DNA from: Pseudobutyrivibrio sp.
GTDB taxonomy: Bacteria > Bacillota > Clostridia > Lachnospirales > Lachnospiraceae
Direction: 5' to 3'
DNA: 64,000 nucleotides
NCBI GenBank assembly: GCA_024697025.1
Contig: JAILGH010000067.1
Span: 1-64,000, forward strand
Shown here one piece after another: positions 16,864 to 24,558 of the stretch. The translations under genes and the position numbers were made by a program. Below the pieces are notes generated by a model, which saw only the letters and a list, made by a program, of their open reading frames with translations, searched no databases and was not told the DNA's origin. Each line of letters starts with the position of its first letter. Positions within the stretch are counted from its first letter, which is position 1.

Positions 16864-17613
16864 ATGGAACAAAAGAAGATTAGTTGGGTTACTGCGTTAA
16901 TTATTGGCATTTGCATTGTGCTTAGCTTTGGAGCCCTTGCATTTGGACTTTATCATTTTAGGTCTGACAGCGGACAGGCTATTACAGCAACCGGTAGCGC
17001 CAACGTTGATTTTGAAGCAGATACAATTATCTGGAGAGGAGAGTTCTCTGCTAGAGCTTACACATCAAAGGAAGCCTATGATTCTTTGAAGGAAGATTCT
17101 TCTTTCGTAAAACAATATCTACTTGACAACGGAATTACCGAGGATGAGATGGTGTTCAATCCAGTCGGCATAGGTCGCACATACTCAGATAATTATGATG
17201 TTAACGGCAATTATATTGGCTCATCACCTGATGGCTATAACTTAACTCAAAGCTTTGAGGTTACATCTTCAGACATCGATAAGGTTGAAAAGATTTCTAG
17301 ACAAATCTCAACTCTTTTAGATCAAGGAGTAGAGCTTGAGTCATATTTGCCTGAATATTACTATTCAAAGCTTGATGAATTAAAGCTTGATTTGATTGAT
17401 AAAGCTTCTAAAAACGCTAAAGAACGCATTGATATTATTGCCAAAAACACCAACACTAAGCTGGGTAAACTTAAAAATTCATCTCTTGGTGTTTTCCAAA
17501 TAACCGCGCAAAATACAGGTACAAGCAGCTATTCGTATGATGGGGCATTTGATTCCAGCTCAAGAAATAAGACAGCGACAATTACTGTACATCTTGAATA
17601 TGGAATTAAATAA
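16864..17613 (+). CDS. SIMPL-domain (DUF541) protein
   Basis: SIMPL-domain proteins are exported proteins of uncertain function, often linked to oxidative or envelope stress. The 249-residue protein has one N-terminal membrane segment (WVTALIIGICIVLSFGALAFGLYHF, about 8-32) and then the SIMPL domain, starting ITATGSANVDFEADTIIW and ending KTATITVHLEYGIK. The frame is open from 16780, but AGGAGGGG right before ATG 16864 fixes the start. It lies divergently between paralogues 2 and 3 of the exported family. Confidence 0.85.
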   Translation: MEQKKISWVTALIIGICIVLSFGALAFGLYHFRSDSGQAITATGSANVDFEADTIIWRGEFSARAYTSKEAYDSLKEDSSFVKQYLLDNGITEDEMVFNPVGIGRTYSDNYDVNGNYIGSSPDGYNLTQSFEVTSSDIDKVEKISRQISTLLDQGVELESYLPEYYYSKLDELKLDLIDKASKNAKERIDIIAKNTNTKLGKLKNSSLGVFQITAQNTGTSSYSYDGAFDSSSRNKTATITVHLEYGIK

Positions 17614-17654
17614 AGTCCGCCTTATATGATTACAATTTATATTTTATAAAAGGG

Positions 17655-17686
17655 ATGGCCCTCAGGATTGACTACCTGGGGGCCAT
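17655..17686. terminator. Strong hairpin between convergent genes
   Basis: ATGGCCCTCAGG and CCTGGGGGCCAT form a 12-bp stem (one G-T pair) with an 8-base loop. There is no T run on the + side, and only CCCTTTTAT on the - side. It probably works as a terminator for the SIMPL gene and for paralogue 3. Confidence 0.55.
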
Positions 17687-17762
17687 ATCTATGTGAGTTA
17701 TACTTTTAGGGGGGCTTATTTAAAAATATGTAATAGTAAAATTCTCATAAATACGATGATTT

Positions 17763-18665
17763 TTAATATTCTTCTGAAGGACAGTATCTGTTCTCAAGCT
17801 TATTATTTGAAATAATAATTGAAGCAACTTTTCCATCCTTGAAAGAGAAGTAATAGGTAACTGCTTCTGTCTTATATCTCATGTCTAAATATCCTTCCTT
17901 TGAATCTTCAAAAGATGGCTTACCCATTGTCTTCTTAACAAAATTAATATCATCGCCTACCTTGATTCCATTAGCTAAAACAACCTTGTCGCTAAAAATG
18001 ATAGTGTCATAAATATCACTTTCGCCATTATCCTTACAATAAGTGAGATACATATCTGAGTCCTTCATGCTGTTTGGATCTGGTCCAAAGTTGTAATAGT
18101 AAAAATCTGCGGTGTGAGCTGTTAGTCTATCTGCATTAACTGCAAGGTCTTCCATTACGTAGCCATTACCAAGTTTGCTTACCACATCGTCCTTGCTGTT
18201 AATGTTAACGTGAACTCCATTATAAATGAATTCTCCGTATTTAACGGATTCTTCAACATTTGTAGAAATAGCAGTAGAAGCATTTGATTCTACCGTATTC
18301 GTACTTATATTTGAATTAACATTATTCCCTGCACCAGTATTTACATTGCTAGAACCATCATTCTGGTGCTGCTGATGATCCTGTTGCTCAGTAGAACTAC
18401 CATTGTTTCCGTCTACTACAGTAATATTTGCCTCGTCATTGTTGTCAGTAGTAGCTTCTGCAGGTTTAGTAGTATCTGTTGTCGCGTTATTATCAGTTGT
18501 ATCTGTACTAATATTACCTTCAGTAACAGTAGTTCCATTTTCAGCTAATGCATTAGTTTCAATAACATTAGTCTGTTCTTTACCTGCTTCCTTCGCAACA
18601 ACACCAATTCCTGTTCCAAACAGTACCGCAGATGCAATTACGATAGAAGCGATTTTTTTCTTCAT
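17763..18665 (-). CDS. Exported protein, paralogue 3, with Thr/Asn-rich linker
   Basis: 300 residues: signal peptide (IASIVIASAVLFGTGIGVVA, about 5-24), a low-complexity linker rich in Thr, Asn, Asp and Gln (about 30-135, including a short His-Gln stretch), then the family's two modules. The first starts GEFIYNGVHVNINSKDDVV and the second NGIKVGDDINFVKKTMGKPSF; the end is ISNNKLENRYCP. It matches paralogue 2 over both modules. AAAGGAGG precedes the ATG. The linker suggests that the modules are carried across the cell wall. Function not known. Confidence 0.75.
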   Translation of the reverse strand: MKKKIASIVIASAVLFGTGIGVVAKEAGKEQTNVIETNALAENGTTVTEGNISTDTTDNNATTDTTKPAEATTDNNDEANITVVDGNNGSSTEQQDHQQHQNDGSSNVNTGAGNNVNSNISTNTVESNASTAISTNVEESVKYGEFIYNGVHVNINSKDDVVSKLGNGYVMEDLAVNADRLTAHTADFYYYNFGPDPNSMKDSDMYLTYCKDNGESDIYDTIIFSDKVVLANGIKVGDDINFVKKTMGKPSFEDSKEGYLDMRYKTEAVTYYFSFKDGKVASIIISNNKLENRYCPSEEY

Positions 18666-18887
18666 TTCTGCCTCCTTTCTGGTTGTGTATTACCTGTTAT
18701 AGTACAGTTGTAACACAATCAATTTTAATTTTCAAGGGCAAATCCAAAATTTTATAATTATTTAATAATATTATTCATGGATATGTCTTTAAAATAGGGG
18801 AAAATATGCCTATAATAAGTGTATTCAATTATTCCATTAAACTTTTTATCAAGACATGGAATAGAAGAGTAATAGGAGGAAATACAG

Positions 18888-19121
18888 ATGAATATTTTAT
18901 TTGGTTTATTGTTTGGAGCGCTTGCTGGATTTTTAGCGACTACATTTATGAACGAAAGATCTGGATTAATTAAAAATATAATTCTTGGAGTTCTTGGTGG
19001 CTCTGTTGGAAGCTTTGTTTTCGGCTTGCTTGGTATTTCTACTAACGGCAGAATAGGAAGCCTTGTCACAGCAGTAGTAGGAGCTTGTATCTGCATTTGG
19101 ATAGGAAAGAAATTATTTTAA
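18888..19121 (+). CDS. GlsB/YeaQ/YmgE family small membrane protein
   Basis: A 77-residue hydrophobic protein with three short membrane segments rich in Gly and Ala: LFGLLFGALAGFLATTFM, IILGVLGGSVGSFVFGLLGI and LVTAVVGACICIWIG. This matches the transglycosylase-associated/GlsB family, often induced by general or envelope stress. ATAGGAGG gives a strong start. A -10 element TATAAT lies at 18811-18816, without a convincing -35. The DJ-1-like gene starts three bases after its stop, so the two are probably co-transcribed. Confidence 0.85.
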   Translation: MNILFGLLFGALAGFLATTFMNERSGLIKNIILGVLGGSVGSFVFGLLGISTNGRIGSLVTAVVGACICIWIGKKLF

Positions 19122-19123
19122 TT

Positions 19124-19711
19124 ATGAAGATACTTATTTTTTGTTGCAAAGGCTTTGAAATGATGGAGTTTGCTCCTTTTTACGATGTGGCTGGTTGGGC
19201 TAAAAGCGAATTCGGCTATGACGTAGAAGTTGATACTTGCGGATTTGATGAGTCAGTTCCAAGTGCGTTTTGGAGTACGCAGATTAAAGTTGATAAACTT
19301 ATTTCAGAAATTAACGTTGATGATTACGATGCACTTGCTATACCTGGTGGAGACCATCTCTATGGCTATTTTGAAGAGGCATACGACGAAAGATTCCTTG
19401 AGCTCATTAGACAGTTTAACGATAGAAGCAAAATTATTGCTGGTATTTGCGTAGCAGCTCTCCCAATAGGAAAGAGTGGTGCATTAAATGGTAGGAGAGG
19501 AACTACCTATCATTTATGTGATGCCTATAGACAAAGTGAACTTGCCGGCTTTGGCGTTGACGTAGTAAATGAACCAATAGTAATTGATGACAATATCATT
19601 ACATCATATTGCCCACAGACAGCTGTTAACGTATCCTTTGAATTAATGAAGAGGCTCATGGGAAGAGAGAAGACTGGTGTCATTCAGCATGGCATGGGAT
19701 TTGAAGTGTAG
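19124..19711 (+). CDS. DJ-1/PfpI family protein
   Basis: This family contains deglycases, chaperones and amidotransferase-like proteins. The 195-residue protein starts MKILIFCCKGFEMMEF and has the nucleophile elbow AGICVAALPIG with Cys (about 107), plus AIPGGDHLYGYFEEAY with the conserved GGD. The frame is open from 19085, but ATG 19124 gives the conserved N-terminus; no good ribosome site is present, so translation may be coupled to the GlsB-like gene. The substrate is unknown, and YajL/ThiJ-type repair roles are only possible. Confidence 0.85.
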   Translation: MKILIFCCKGFEMMEFAPFYDVAGWAKSEFGYDVEVDTCGFDESVPSAFWSTQIKVDKLISEINVDDYDALAIPGGDHLYGYFEEAYDERFLELIRQFNDRSKIIAGICVAALPIGKSGALNGRRGTTYHLCDAYRQSELAGFGVDVVNEPIVIDDNIITSYCPQTAVNVSFELMKRLMGREKTGVIQHGMGFEV

Positions 19712-19743
19712 TATTAATAATTATTTATTTTAATATGTTTTAG

Positions 19744-19775
19744 TAGCGGCGATAAATTCGTCGCTATTTATTTAT
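19744..19775 (+). terminator. Hairpin B, repeated before the orphan genes
   Basis: TAGCGGCGA-TAAAT-TCGTCGCTA (one G-T pair), then TTTATTTATC. It should terminate the DJ-1-like gene. The same 23 bases recur exactly at 21827-21849 before the second orphan gene. Confidence 0.75.
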
Positions 19776-19781
19776 CATTTT

Positions 19782-19814
19782 TGGGAAAAAATAATATTTT
19801 TTTTTGAATATATA
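19782..19814 (+). promoter_or_regulatory. Copy B of the fixed-spacing A-tract/T-tract element
   Basis: TGGGAAAAAAT, AATA, nine T, then GAATATATA; 24 bases from TGG to GAATATATA. It lies 36 bases before the start codon at 19850. Phased A and T runs suggest bent DNA. No normal -35/-10 pair is seen, so an unusual sigma factor or a dedicated activator is possible. Confidence 0.55.
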
Positions 19815-19849
19815 AATGAACAAAGAAAATTTTTAGGAGGTATATAATT

Positions 19850-21805
19850 ATGGCACAATTACCTAATGATAAAAACTGTATTTTGACAGATTATTTAAAT
19901 AGAAAAGAATCGATTACTAAATATGGAGAAGAAAAAGCCCTAATTAGTATGTATCGTCTTCGAAAAGGAATTTTTGATTATTTTCTCACAAATTATCAAA
20001 CTGTATTTTCGATAAATTATCTTAAAAGTATGAATGAAATACATTATGAATTAATGTGCAATTTCTTTCTAAATAACAATGTTGATAAAAATCAAATAAT
20101 AAAAATTTTAAATGATTTTTACAAAGAGACCATAGCAAATAATTCTAATAATGGATTGATTAATCCTTTTAAAGCTTATAACTGGTCCGAAATATGGCAA
20201 ACTATTGATAATAAGAAGACACAATATATCCATGATTGTTATAATGCAGGTAAACAATACTCATCAGAAGATTGCTATAATAAAATAATGGATGTGATGC
20301 AAAATAGTAAAGAATCATTTACTATTGATAAAAACCTTAGTCAAAACAAAGATGCGTTTAATAGTTTTATTTTCAAAAAACAAAATTTTGAAAAGAATAA
20401 TCAACGGATAGAACATAGTATAAACAACTACTCAACATTTGAAAGAAGCGGTATAAAGCGGTATTTAAAAATATTTGATTTTAATTTATATGATGATAAA
20501 AACACAATCCAAAACAATCTAAAAAAGATTTCTAATATTGAGGCAATCTGCAAATTTATACTAAATAATAATGGTTTAAAACCAAAAACCATATTTCTTT
20601 ATTTATGTAGCGTTAATAAATACTTTACCAAGGAAAAAATATCTTCTGAAAGAGATATTCCATTTGGTTGTTATCCATTAAAAACCATTGTTAATTTAAT
20701 ACAAGAATTAAAAAATGACAACCACAATCTCTCCGACGAACAAATAATTTTAAGAATGAAAAATATATTTGGTAAAGCTGCTATAGAAAGATATATTCAA
20801 AATCCAACTATCATAAACTCAGATAATAATATATCACAAGAAGAAAAGGATATTATAAAAACAATTATTGAACGAATAAGAAGATCAAGAATACATGCCT
20901 CAACTGAAAATGACTCAACTAGTAGAAAGCATTCCATTGATTTTGAAACAATAACACAACCTCAAAAAAGATTGAATATAGAAGAAGGCACATCGTCAAA
21001 TAGCCATATAAACGAACTTGAAACTGTGCCACAGGCTTCAAAAAATTCGTACAAAGGAAAAGAACCAGTTGATAATTATACAAATAATCAAGCTACAGAT
21101 GTATCAGAACAAATTAATCCGGAAAAAACTAATAAAGTTAAAGGTCATCCTTTACCAGAAAATCATCCTATTGCAAAACTTGGCATTCGCGGGTTTACGA
21201 CATCAGAATTATCAAATTCATATAAGTTGCCTCTATATGCCGACGAAGATTGTATAAATTTTATGACATGTTATACAAATGATGGGAAAGAAATTTATTT
21301 AAGAGTAGATAAAGATAATATTTACGATGTATTTGAGTCTAAAGTTACAATTAATTATATAAAACAAACTGATTCGTATGAAGCTGTATATGACAAGATT
21401 ATAAGTCATCCTTTACCAAAGGAGCATCCTATTACCAAACTTGGCGTTCGTGGTTTTACACAATTTCCAATAGCAGATTCATATATGTTGCCTTTATTTA
21501 CAGACGAAGATTGTAAAAATTTTATGACTTGCTATACAAATGATGGACAAGAAATTTGGCTAAAGGTAGATGCTAAACATATTTACGATACAAATGATAA
21601 ACAAGTTACAATAATGCCCAAGAATGGCGGTTATGTGGCTTTATATGTTGTACCTCCTCGTAGCGATATACAAGTTGGTAATAGTTATAATAATGATATA
21701 TATCAAAATAATTTAAATGGGTCAGAATCGCAGAATACATATGCGGCAATTAAAAACAGCCGGAATACACCTCAAAAATGCAGCAAAATTATTTTCAAAA
21801 ATTGA
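19850..21805 (+). CDS. Orphan AT-rich gene with duplicated C-terminal module
   Basis: I do not recognise this protein. It has 651 residues, no signal peptide and no membrane segment. Residues 1 to about 345 are mainly helical and charged. A linker (about 345-430) is rich in Ser, Thr, Asn and Glu, with basic patches such as IRRSRIH and PQKRLN. Two tandem modules follow (433-519 and 520-606), each starting HPLPxxHPIxKLGxRGFT and containing DEDCxNFMTCYTNDGxEI and IYD. Codon use (many ATA, AAA, AGA) is far more AT-rich than in flanking genes, a sign of transfer. TTAGGAGG precedes the ATG. Its upstream hairpin and A/T element are shared with the next gene. Confidence 0.75.
   Translation: MAQLPNDKNCILTDYLNRKESITKYGEEKALISMYRLRKGIFDYFLTNYQTVFSINYLKSMNEIHYELMCNFFLNNNVDKNQIIKILNDFYKETIANNSNNGLINPFKAYNWSEIWQTIDNKKTQYIHDCYNAGKQYSSEDCYNKIMDVMQNSKESFTIDKNLSQNKDAFNSFIFKKQNFEKNNQRIEHSINNYSTFERSGIKRYLKIFDFNLYDDKNTIQNNLKKISNIEAICKFILNNNGLKPKTIFLYLCSVNKYFTKEKISSERDIPFGCYPLKTIVNLIQELKNDNHNLSDEQIILRMKNIFGKAAIERYIQNPTIINSDNNISQEEKDIIKTIIERIRRSRIHASTENDSTSRKHSIDFETITQPQKRLNIEEGTSSNSHINELETVPQASKNSYKGKEPVDNYTNNQATDVSEQINPEKTNKVKGHPLPENHPIAKLGIRGFTTSELSNSYKLPLYADEDCINFMTCYTNDGKEIYLRVDKDNIYDVFESKVTINYIKQTDSYEAVYDKIISHPLPKEHPITKLGVRGFTQFPIADSYMLPLFTDEDCKNFMTCYTNDGQEIWLKVDAKHIYDTNDKQVTIMPKNGGYVALYVVPPRSDIQVGNSYNNDIYQNNLNGSESQNTYAAIKNSRNTPQKCSKIIFKN
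21146..21667 (+). repeat. Tandem 261-base in-frame repeat in the orphan gene
   Basis: The first copy begins at 21146 and the second at 21407, exactly 87 codons later. Runs such as GACGAAGATTGTA and TATACAAATGATGG are shared, while other parts have diverged at protein level, so the duplication is old. The pattern suggests a repeated binding domain. Confidence 0.85.
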
Positions 21806-21826
21806 ATATTTAAATACGTTTTTAAA

Positions 21827-21857
21827 TAGCGGCGATAAATTCGTCGCTATTTTTTAT
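21827..21857 (+). terminator. Hairpin C, second copy
   Basis: TAGCGGCGA (21827-21835), loop TAAAT, TCGTCGCTA (21841-21849), then TTTTTTATC. It begins 21 bases after the stop of the first orphan gene and should terminate it. Confidence 0.8.
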
Positions 21858-21863
21858 CAAATT

Positions 21864-21896
21864 TGGAAAAAACGTAATATTTTTTTTGAATATATA
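21864..21896 (+). promoter_or_regulatory. Copy C of the fixed-spacing A-tract/T-tract element
   Basis: TGGAAAAAACG, TAATA, eight T, then GAATATATA; again 24 bases from TGG to GAATATATA. The start codon at 21938 is 50 bases after the G of GAATATATA. The downstream TATATGAAC resembles TAAATGAAC after copy B. Confidence 0.55.
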
Positions 21897-21937
21897 TATG
21901 AACGAGGAGTTAATTGAATTTTAAGGAGGTAAAATTT

Positions 21938-23098
21938 ATGCCTGTTTATATTACACCAGAAAATGAAAATATAGTAGAACAAAATTTACAAGTGCATTAT
22001 GCAACTCTATTAGATGATAACGAACTAGCAGAATTTCATCATTTATTATCAAAAATAAATAGAAAAATTGAGAAATGCCGCGAAGATATGTTTACCTATG
22101 AATATTTTGAATTAGAATTTAAAAATCTATATAATAAAATTGATAATTTTCTCAAAGAACTAAACACAAATCAATATAGTACAGATGATATAAACACCAA
22201 ACTAACTGAATTCAAAATAAAAGCAGAAGCATGTATATTTTTTTCAGATTATATGTCATCATTAAATAAACTCATAAAAAAATATATAAATATGTCAAAT
22301 AATAATGACGCATATATTTTAGAGCGAGCTCCTTTAGTAGATTTACAAAAAGATTTATACAAATTTTTAGACAAAACAACACCAAGAGATTTTGACTTCC
22401 AGACATTTTTAGAAATAAAAGAGTACTTCTCAAATCGATTAAATGAGATTATATCATCTTGCTTAAAAAATACGAATAATCATACTGAAAATCAAGATGG
22501 ACAAAACATAAATACCACAAGTAATTCAGAAATAGAAACTGAACAAAATTATAAAAAAATTGAAGATTTATATACACTAATTTTTGAATTGTATTCAAAA
22601 ATAAATTTGAAAACACAATCCTATAAAGAAGCGAAGAATAATCTAAGAAATTGCATCCTTGTATATCCAGAATTTAAAGAAGTTATAAATAAAATCATTT
22701 TAAATATTGATGAACGAATTAAAGAACTAAATCATTGTCTAATTGTTCCAAAAAGTTGTAACAATGAACTGGTAAAAGATTATATTAAACATATAAAAAT
22801 CAAAACTCAGTATAATAACAGTATAATAAAAGATCAGCTCAACGAATTAAATAAAAATATAAATGATGACAATATAAAAAAAATAAATGAACTGTTAGAA
22901 TACAAATATATAAAAGATTTACCACCTGTACCTGTTTTAAAAAATAAAAATATTGACGAAATTATAAAAGATAATCAACCTATACACATTGAATCTGCTG
23001 AAACTATTGAAGCAAATAATGATTCCCATAAACCACTGAAAAAAAAATCGGTAACCCCATCAAAGTTTAATACACAAGTGTACAAAATTAATCCGTAA
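21938..23098 (+). CDS. Second orphan AT-rich gene, helical protein
   Basis: I do not recognise this protein. The 386 residues start MPVYITPENENIVEQ and are almost all charged, Asn/Lys-rich helix, likely coiled coils (about 25-60, 130-175, 205-290). A Thr/Asn-rich gap lies near 185-205, and the tail is basic (KPLKKKSVTPSKF). There is no signal peptide or membrane segment. The frame is open from a TTG at 21914, but AAGGAGG fits ATG 21938 best. Base use is as AT-rich as in the first orphan gene, and the upstream hairpin and A/T element are shared, so the two probably work together. Confidence 0.7.
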   Translation: MPVYITPENENIVEQNLQVHYATLLDDNELAEFHHLLSKINRKIEKCREDMFTYEYFELEFKNLYNKIDNFLKELNTNQYSTDDINTKLTEFKIKAEACIFFSDYMSSLNKLIKKYINMSNNNDAYILERAPLVDLQKDLYKFLDKTTPRDFDFQTFLEIKEYFSNRLNEIISSCLKNTNNHTENQDGQNINTTSNSEIETEQNYKKIEDLYTLIFELYSKINLKTQSYKEAKNNLRNCILVYPEFKEVINKIILNIDERIKELNHCLIVPKSCNNELVKDYIKHIKIKTQYNNSIIKDQLNELNKNINDDNIKKINELLEYKYIKDLPPVPVLKNKNIDEIIKDNQPIHIESAETIEANNDSHKPLKKKSVTPSKFNTQVYKINP

Positions 23099-23140
23099 AA
23101 AATATTAGTAGTTTTTCGGTGAAATAAATATTTTTATCAA

Positions 23141-23184
23141 AAAGAGAGTCAAGAGAGTATATCGCCTCTAGATTCTCTTTTTAT
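23141..23184 (+). terminator. Terminator after the second orphan gene
   Basis: AAAGAGAGTC (23141-23150) pairs with GATTCTCTTT (23171-23180), one G-T pair, followed by TT and an AT-rich tail. Confidence 0.7.
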
Positions 23185-23260
23185 TTAAATAAAATAGCAT
23201 TAAATTTTAAAATTCACTTGTGATTTTAAGTAAAAGAGAGTATTATAATGATATAATTAT

Positions 23261-23290
23261 CTATCGGATAAATATCTGTTTTTCCGATAG
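23261..23290 (+). promoter_or_regulatory. Inverted repeat in the recombinase leader
   Basis: CTATCGGA (23261-23268) and TCCGATAG (23283-23290) form an 8-bp dyad. A related half, TCGATAG, recurs at 23342-23348 just before the gene. A -10-like TATAAT is at 23244-23249. These may be binding sites for the recombinase or a regulator. Confidence 0.4.
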
Positions 23291-23368
23291 AAAGCATATA
23301 AAAAGGTTGATTTTAAGGGATTTATCAATATCCACTCTTTTTCGATAGATTTTAATATGGAGGTTTTT

Positions 23369-24433
23369 ATGGGTAAAGATTCAGAGTTTTACAAATCAAA
23401 AGCTAAACAACAAAAAATAAAATTACGTGAGCTTATATCACAGCTTCCTAAACCTGCTGTTGATTTTATTTATTCTAAAGAACAAACTACGCAAACCAGC
23501 ACTTTAATTTCATATAGTTATGACCTATTAACTTTCTTTCGATTTTTAATTGCATCCAACCCTACAATTGCAGGTATGGAGGTCAAAAAAATTGATTACA
23601 GCCTCTTGGATAAAATTACTGCAGATGATATTGAGGAATATCAACGCTACCTTGAATTAAATGTTGTTGGTGAGCAACACGAAAACGGCAAAAAAGCAAT
23701 TGCACGTAAAATGTCGCCTTTACGTAGTATGTACAAATATCTATTAGTTCGTGAATACGTTAAAAAGGATCCAACTCAATTAGTTGCTTTACCAAAGCTT
23801 AAAAAAGATAAAAATATAGTTCGTATGAACAATTACGAGGTTCAGGCAATTCTTGAAGCCATAGACAATGGAAACGCCTATACCAGCGAACGTCAACGCA
23901 AATATAATCAAAAAACACGTGGCCGAGACCTGGCAATCCTTACTCTTATGCTAAATACTGGAATTCGTGTAAGTGAATGCAATGGCCTGGATTTAAATGA
24001 TGTAGATTTTAATGTTAATTCTTTAACAATCGTTCGTAAAGGTGGCGGCCAGGATATAATCTACTTCAACGACGATGTTGCTGCTACTCTCAAGGAATAT
24101 ATTAACGGAGAAAGAGAATATATTAATGCTGTTGAAGGCCATGAAAACGCCCTCTTCTACTCTCTTCAGGGCAAAAGAATTAGCGTTGATGCAATTGAGA
24201 ATTTGGTCAAGAAATACGCTAAAATCGTTGTTCCAAACAAGAAAATTACGCCTCATAAACTCAGAAGCACCTATGGTACTGCCCTCTACAGAGAAACTGG
24301 CGATATTAGGCTTGTAGCAGACGTATTAGGGCACGAAAACATCAATACAACTATCGACTACTACGCTGCAATTGAAGATGAGCACAAGAGAATTGCGAGA
24401 AACGCAGTAGATTTCAGTAAGAAAGACAAATAA
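23369..24433 (+). CDS. Tyrosine recombinase/integrase (XerC/D-like)
   Basis: A 354-residue tyrosine recombinase. The N-terminal SAM-like core-binding domain covers about 20-145. The catalytic domain has Arg in NTGIRVSE (about 201), Lys in VRKGGGQD, HxxR in PHKLRST (about 295-301), a conserved GH in VLGHENI and the nucleophile Tyr in TIDYYA (about 333). ATG 23369 is chosen over 23357 because GGAGG lies between them. Codon use is closer to the chromosome than in the two orphan genes. It may be a resident Xer-type protein or the integrase of the island; no flanking direct repeats were found. Confidence 0.88.
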   Translation: MGKDSEFYKSKAKQQKIKLRELISQLPKPAVDFIYSKEQTTQTSTLISYSYDLLTFFRFLIASNPTIAGMEVKKIDYSLLDKITADDIEEYQRYLELNVVGEQHENGKKAIARKMSPLRSMYKYLLVREYVKKDPTQLVALPKLKKDKNIVRMNNYEVQAILEAIDNGNAYTSERQRKYNQKTRGRDLAILTLMLNTGIRVSECNGLDLNDVDFNVNSLTIVRKGGGQDIIYFNDDVAATLKEYINGEREYINAVEGHENALFYSLQGKRISVDAIENLVKKYAKIVVPNKKITPHKLRSTYGTALYRETGDIRLVADVLGHENINTTIDYYAAIEDEHKRIARNAVDFSKKDK

Positions 24434-24450
24434 GTTTTTCTGTAAACTAC

Positions 24451-24536
24451 GCATGTTACACTCTCAAGCCTAAGATATTTCCTTCGTCGACTAACACGTC
24501 TCCTTCGGAAACACTTAGAGCTTGATAGCTACATGC
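24451..24536. other. Long imperfect hairpin, candidate structured RNA or recombination site
   Basis: Successive pairs run from outside to inside: GCATGT/ACATGC (24451-24456 with 24531-24536), TCAAGC/GCTTGA, TAAG/CTTA, TTTCC/GGAAA, GAC/GTC around a TAACAC loop, with internal bulges and two TCCTTCG blocks. It lies between convergent genes. No T run follows on either strand, so it is not a plain terminator. Confidence 0.55.
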
Positions 24537-24558
24537 TTACCTTTATATAAAATAGTAA

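Noticed and set aside
19741-19766. GGCGATAAA as a sigma-28 (flagellar) -10 element
   Set aside because: No TAAA -35 at the right distance, and the bases are explained as a terminator stem repeated at 21827.
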